DNA of 6,126 nt from an uncultured Oscillospiraceae bacterium (lineage in GTDB: Bacteria > Bacillota > Clostridia > Oscillospirales > Oscillospiraceae). Each line of letters opens with the position of its first letter. The stretch's first letter is position 1. The notes beneath the pieces are model-generated. The model did not search any database. It was not told the origin of the DNA and was given only the letters and a program-made list of their open reading frames with translations. The stretch is from contig CAKTZN010000111.1 of assembly GCA_934635545.1 (NCBI GenBank), positions 1 to 6,126 on the forward strand, in the 5' to 3' direction. The translations under genes were made by a program, and so were the position numbers. Below are positions 4,459 to 6,126 of the stretch, piece by piece.

Positions 4459-5394
4459 ATGAATCAAAAGAAAAAATACATCACAGGGATCGTGCTGTCC
4501 GCGCTGGTCATATGTGCGCTCACGATCCCTGCTTTTGCTCTGACGGAATCGGATGTGCAGTCTCAGGTCTCGGCTTCCGGTAAGGAGGGCGTGGCCGGAA
4601 ACCTGTTCGTCTGGTTTTTGTGCGCGGTGGCATTTTTGAAGATCTCACAGAAGATCGACAGCTTCATGCAGGGCTTAGGTATAAATGTAGGCCATACAGG
4701 CGGCTCTATGCTGGCGGAAGCGATGCTGGCCGCGCGGAGCATCGCCGCTGCCCGTGGCGTCGCCGGCCGTGGTCGAGGCGGTAATGCAGGCCGGGGCGGA
4801 AGCGCCGGTGGCAGCAGCGGCGGCGGTGACAGCAACACCTTCCTGCAAGGCGGTCTGGCCGGTGTCATCAATCGCAGCTTCTATAACGGCGCCTACAAAA
4901 GCACCACCGGCACAGGCAGCGGCGGCGTTGGCGGCATGGCGTTCCGTGCCTCTATGACCAAGGACGGCGATGTTGCCAACAATGTGATCAGCCGTATCGC
5001 TACCGGCAGGTCGGGTGCGGGCGATGTCATGTCCGGCAATATGGCAGCGGATGCCCTCATGTCCTATATGGGCTACACGGCACTGGGCGAAGGTGCGGCG
5101 GATATTCCCGCTTTCTCCAATGTGGAGATCGGCGGCGGGCATATCACCGGCACGGAGACCTCCGAGGACGATCCCGCGGGGCGCTCCTTTGCCATGTACA
5201 GCACCGAACAGTATATGGAGCCCAAGCGGGAATACACCACCGTCACTACCGTGGATGGTACTAAGTGGTATAAACAGTACGCACAGGACGTGGTGGAGAA
5301 AACGCCTTATCAGAATCCGGATGGCGGTATTTCCTACCGCGAGAGCCTGATCCGGCGTCTGCCCGACCCTCCGCGCAGAAAGGACAAGGTCTGA
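4459..5394 (+). CDS. Secreted/anchored Gly-rich conjugation protein of unknown function
   Basis: The 311-aa product begins with a clear signal peptide (basic MNQKKK, hydrophobic IVLSALVICALTI, probable cleavage after PAFA, residues 24-27). A second hydrophobic segment follows at about 48-62 (GNLFVWFLCAVAFLKI). Residues 99-124 form a low-complexity Gly/Arg/Ser linker (for example GRGRGGNAGRGGSAGGSSGGG), and Gly-rich patches recur to about 160. The C-terminal half is polar, contains no recognised enzyme motif and ends in a basic tail (RRLPDPPRRKDKV). I know no named family. Its position between a TrbL-like and a hydrolase-like gene, with coupled translation, makes it a probable T4SS component. 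The Gly-rich part could be a flexible spacer across the wall, or cytoplasmic if the second hydrophobic segment spans the membrane. Confidence 0.85.
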   Translation: MNQKKKYITGIVLSALVICALTIPAFALTESDVQSQVSASGKEGVAGNLFVWFLCAVAFLKISQKIDSFMQGLGINVGHTGGSMLAEAMLAARSIAAARGVAGRGRGGNAGRGGSAGGSSGGGDSNTFLQGGLAGVINRSFYNGAYKSTTGTGSGGVGGMAFRASMTKDGDVANNVISRIATGRSGAGDVMSGNMAADALMSYMGYTALGEGAADIPAFSNVEIGGGHITGTETSEDDPAGRSFAMYSTEQYMEPKREYTTVTTVDGTKWYKQYAQDVVEKTPYQNPDGGISYRESLIRRLPDPPRRKDKV

Positions 5395-5395
5395 T

Positions 5396-6126
5396 ATGAC
5401 CCAAGAAAGAAGCGGCCTGAACGAAGCCGCTGAGATAAGCGCACACGCTGCCGGTGCCGTGCGCGGCGCCATCAAGACAGGAAAAGCGGTAAGCGGCGCG
5501 GCGAAAGGCGCTGCTGCCGCAGGCCCTTACGGTGCGGCAGCAGCGGCACTCTGGACACATCGCAAGGCAGTCGTCGCCATCATTGCCGGACTGCTGGCGA
5601 TTCCCGTCCTGTTCATCATGCTGTTACCCTCCCTGATCTTCGGCGGACTGACGCAGGCAGGCTCTGAGGGAAATCCTGACGCTCCGATCCTCAACGACAA
5701 CGCCGCCATTGTGGAGAACATCAATCAGATCTCGCAAGCAATCAGCGACTTGCTGGAGGAGGGGCAGGAGGATGTACGTGCCCGTATTGATGCGGATTTT
5801 GCCGCTTCCGGCGCTGATCAGAAGGAGATCATCAATCCCTACGAGAGTTCCCCGGCCTATAATGCCAACCGCTTTATCGCCATGTACTGCGCCGCCAAGG
5901 ATCAGGACTACGCTTCTATCTCCCTCAAGGATATGGAGGCTTTGATCTGCAAGGCCAAGGACGCCCTCTATACCTTCACAAGCACCGAGGAGCCTCGCAC
6001 AACAATGGTGACAGACACGACCATTGACGAAAAGACCGGCAAGGTCACGGTGACGGAAACGGAAGTCACAGAGATATGGAAGATCTATACCATTGTCTAC
6101 AACGGAGAAGCCTATTTTGAGGATAA
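5396..6126 (+). CDS. Membrane-anchored conjugation protein, probable cell-wall hydrolase component (partial, N-terminal)
   Basis: The reading frame runs from ATG at 5396 past the right edge, giving 243 residues and no stop. An Ala/Gly-rich amphipathic N-terminus (MTQERSGLNEAAEISAHAAG to about residue 52) precedes one strong membrane helix (about 59-84, AVVAIIAGLLAIPVLFIMLL). The rest is a polar extracellular part, including a coiled-coil-like stretch (AIVENINQISQAISDLLEEG, 104-123) and a Thr/Val-rich strand region (209-235). This N-terminal pattern is, from memory, that of the CD1108-type mobile-element proteins, which carry lysozyme-like or NlpC/P60/CHAP hydrolase domains further on that open the peptidoglycan for the mating channel. 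The catalytic domain would lie outside the window, so the enzyme function is not shown here. The start is 1 nt after the previous stop, with AAAGGA (5379) and AAGGT (5386) as possible binding sites. Confidence 0.85.
   Translation, partial: MTQERSGLNEAAEISAHAAGAVRGAIKTGKAVSGAAKGAAAAGPYGAAAAALWTHRKAVVAIIAGLLAIPVLFIMLLPSLIFGGLTQAGSEGNPDAPILNDNAAIVENINQISQAISDLLEEGQEDVRARIDADFAASGADQKEIINPYESSPAYNANRFIAMYCAAKDQDYASISLKDMEALICKAKDALYTFTSTEEPRTTMVTDTTIDEKTGKVTVTETEVTEIWKIYTIVYNGEAYFED

Noticed and set aside
4675..5475. Long minus-strand open frame (266 codons) opposite the Gly-rich gene
   Set aside because: It is a by-product of GC-rich Gly/Ala codons on the + strand, antisense to a gene with a good ribosome binding site and signal peptide. 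Its own protein is His/Ala/Gly-rich with no domain pattern.
1..6126. CRISPR array, tRNA, rRNA, retron or group II intron
   Set aside because: No regularly spaced 25-40 bp repeats, tRNA cloverleaf, rRNA segments or reverse transcriptase motifs were seen on either strand.

Overview
This window looks like part of an integrative conjugative element (ICE, conjugative transposon) from a gut-type Clostridia bacterium (Oscillospiraceae/Lachnospiraceae-like). The evidence is GC-moderate coding sequence, strong AGGAGG-type ribosome binding sites, tight co-directional genes, and a run of Gram-positive type IV secretion (T4SS) membrane proteins. Every supported gene is on the + strand. The organism call is an inference from protein style, not from a marker gene.

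Layout. Positions 1-453 are mostly non-coding: a possible 20-codon tail of an upstream gene, two pairs of 11-bp tandem repeats sharing an AATGG(C/T)G core, AT-rich tandem and inverted repeats, and a strong intrinsic terminator at 347-394. At 454-2114 lie two translationally coupled genes: a protein with two predicted winged-helix domains (regulator or replication initiator) and an ArpU-like probable DNA-binding protein. A second terminator-shaped hairpin (540-580) sits inside the first gene at about codon 30.

Positions 2115-3086 form an AT-rich cargo segment with its own candidate promoter and one gene. Its product fuses a dCTP deaminase/dUTPase-like domain, apparently lacking the catalytic residues, to a charged helix and three predicted transmembrane helices. 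It is the most unusual object here and could be a membrane-anchored nucleotide sensor or effector, possibly a defence gene carried by the ICE. That role is inference.

Positions 3087-3332 hold an extended -10 promoter and a 17-bp stem with a UUCG loop. They lead into the transfer operon: a VirB2/TrbC-like small membrane protein with a signal peptide (GTG start at 3333), a VirB6/TrbL-like channel protein, a secreted or anchored Gly-rich protein, and the N-terminal part of a large membrane-anchored protein resembling the cell-wall-hydrolase component of clostridial conjugative transposons. The last gene runs off the right edge. The four proteins would be expected to act together at the cell envelope as part of the mating channel. 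The upstream DNA-binding proteins probably control or maintain the element.
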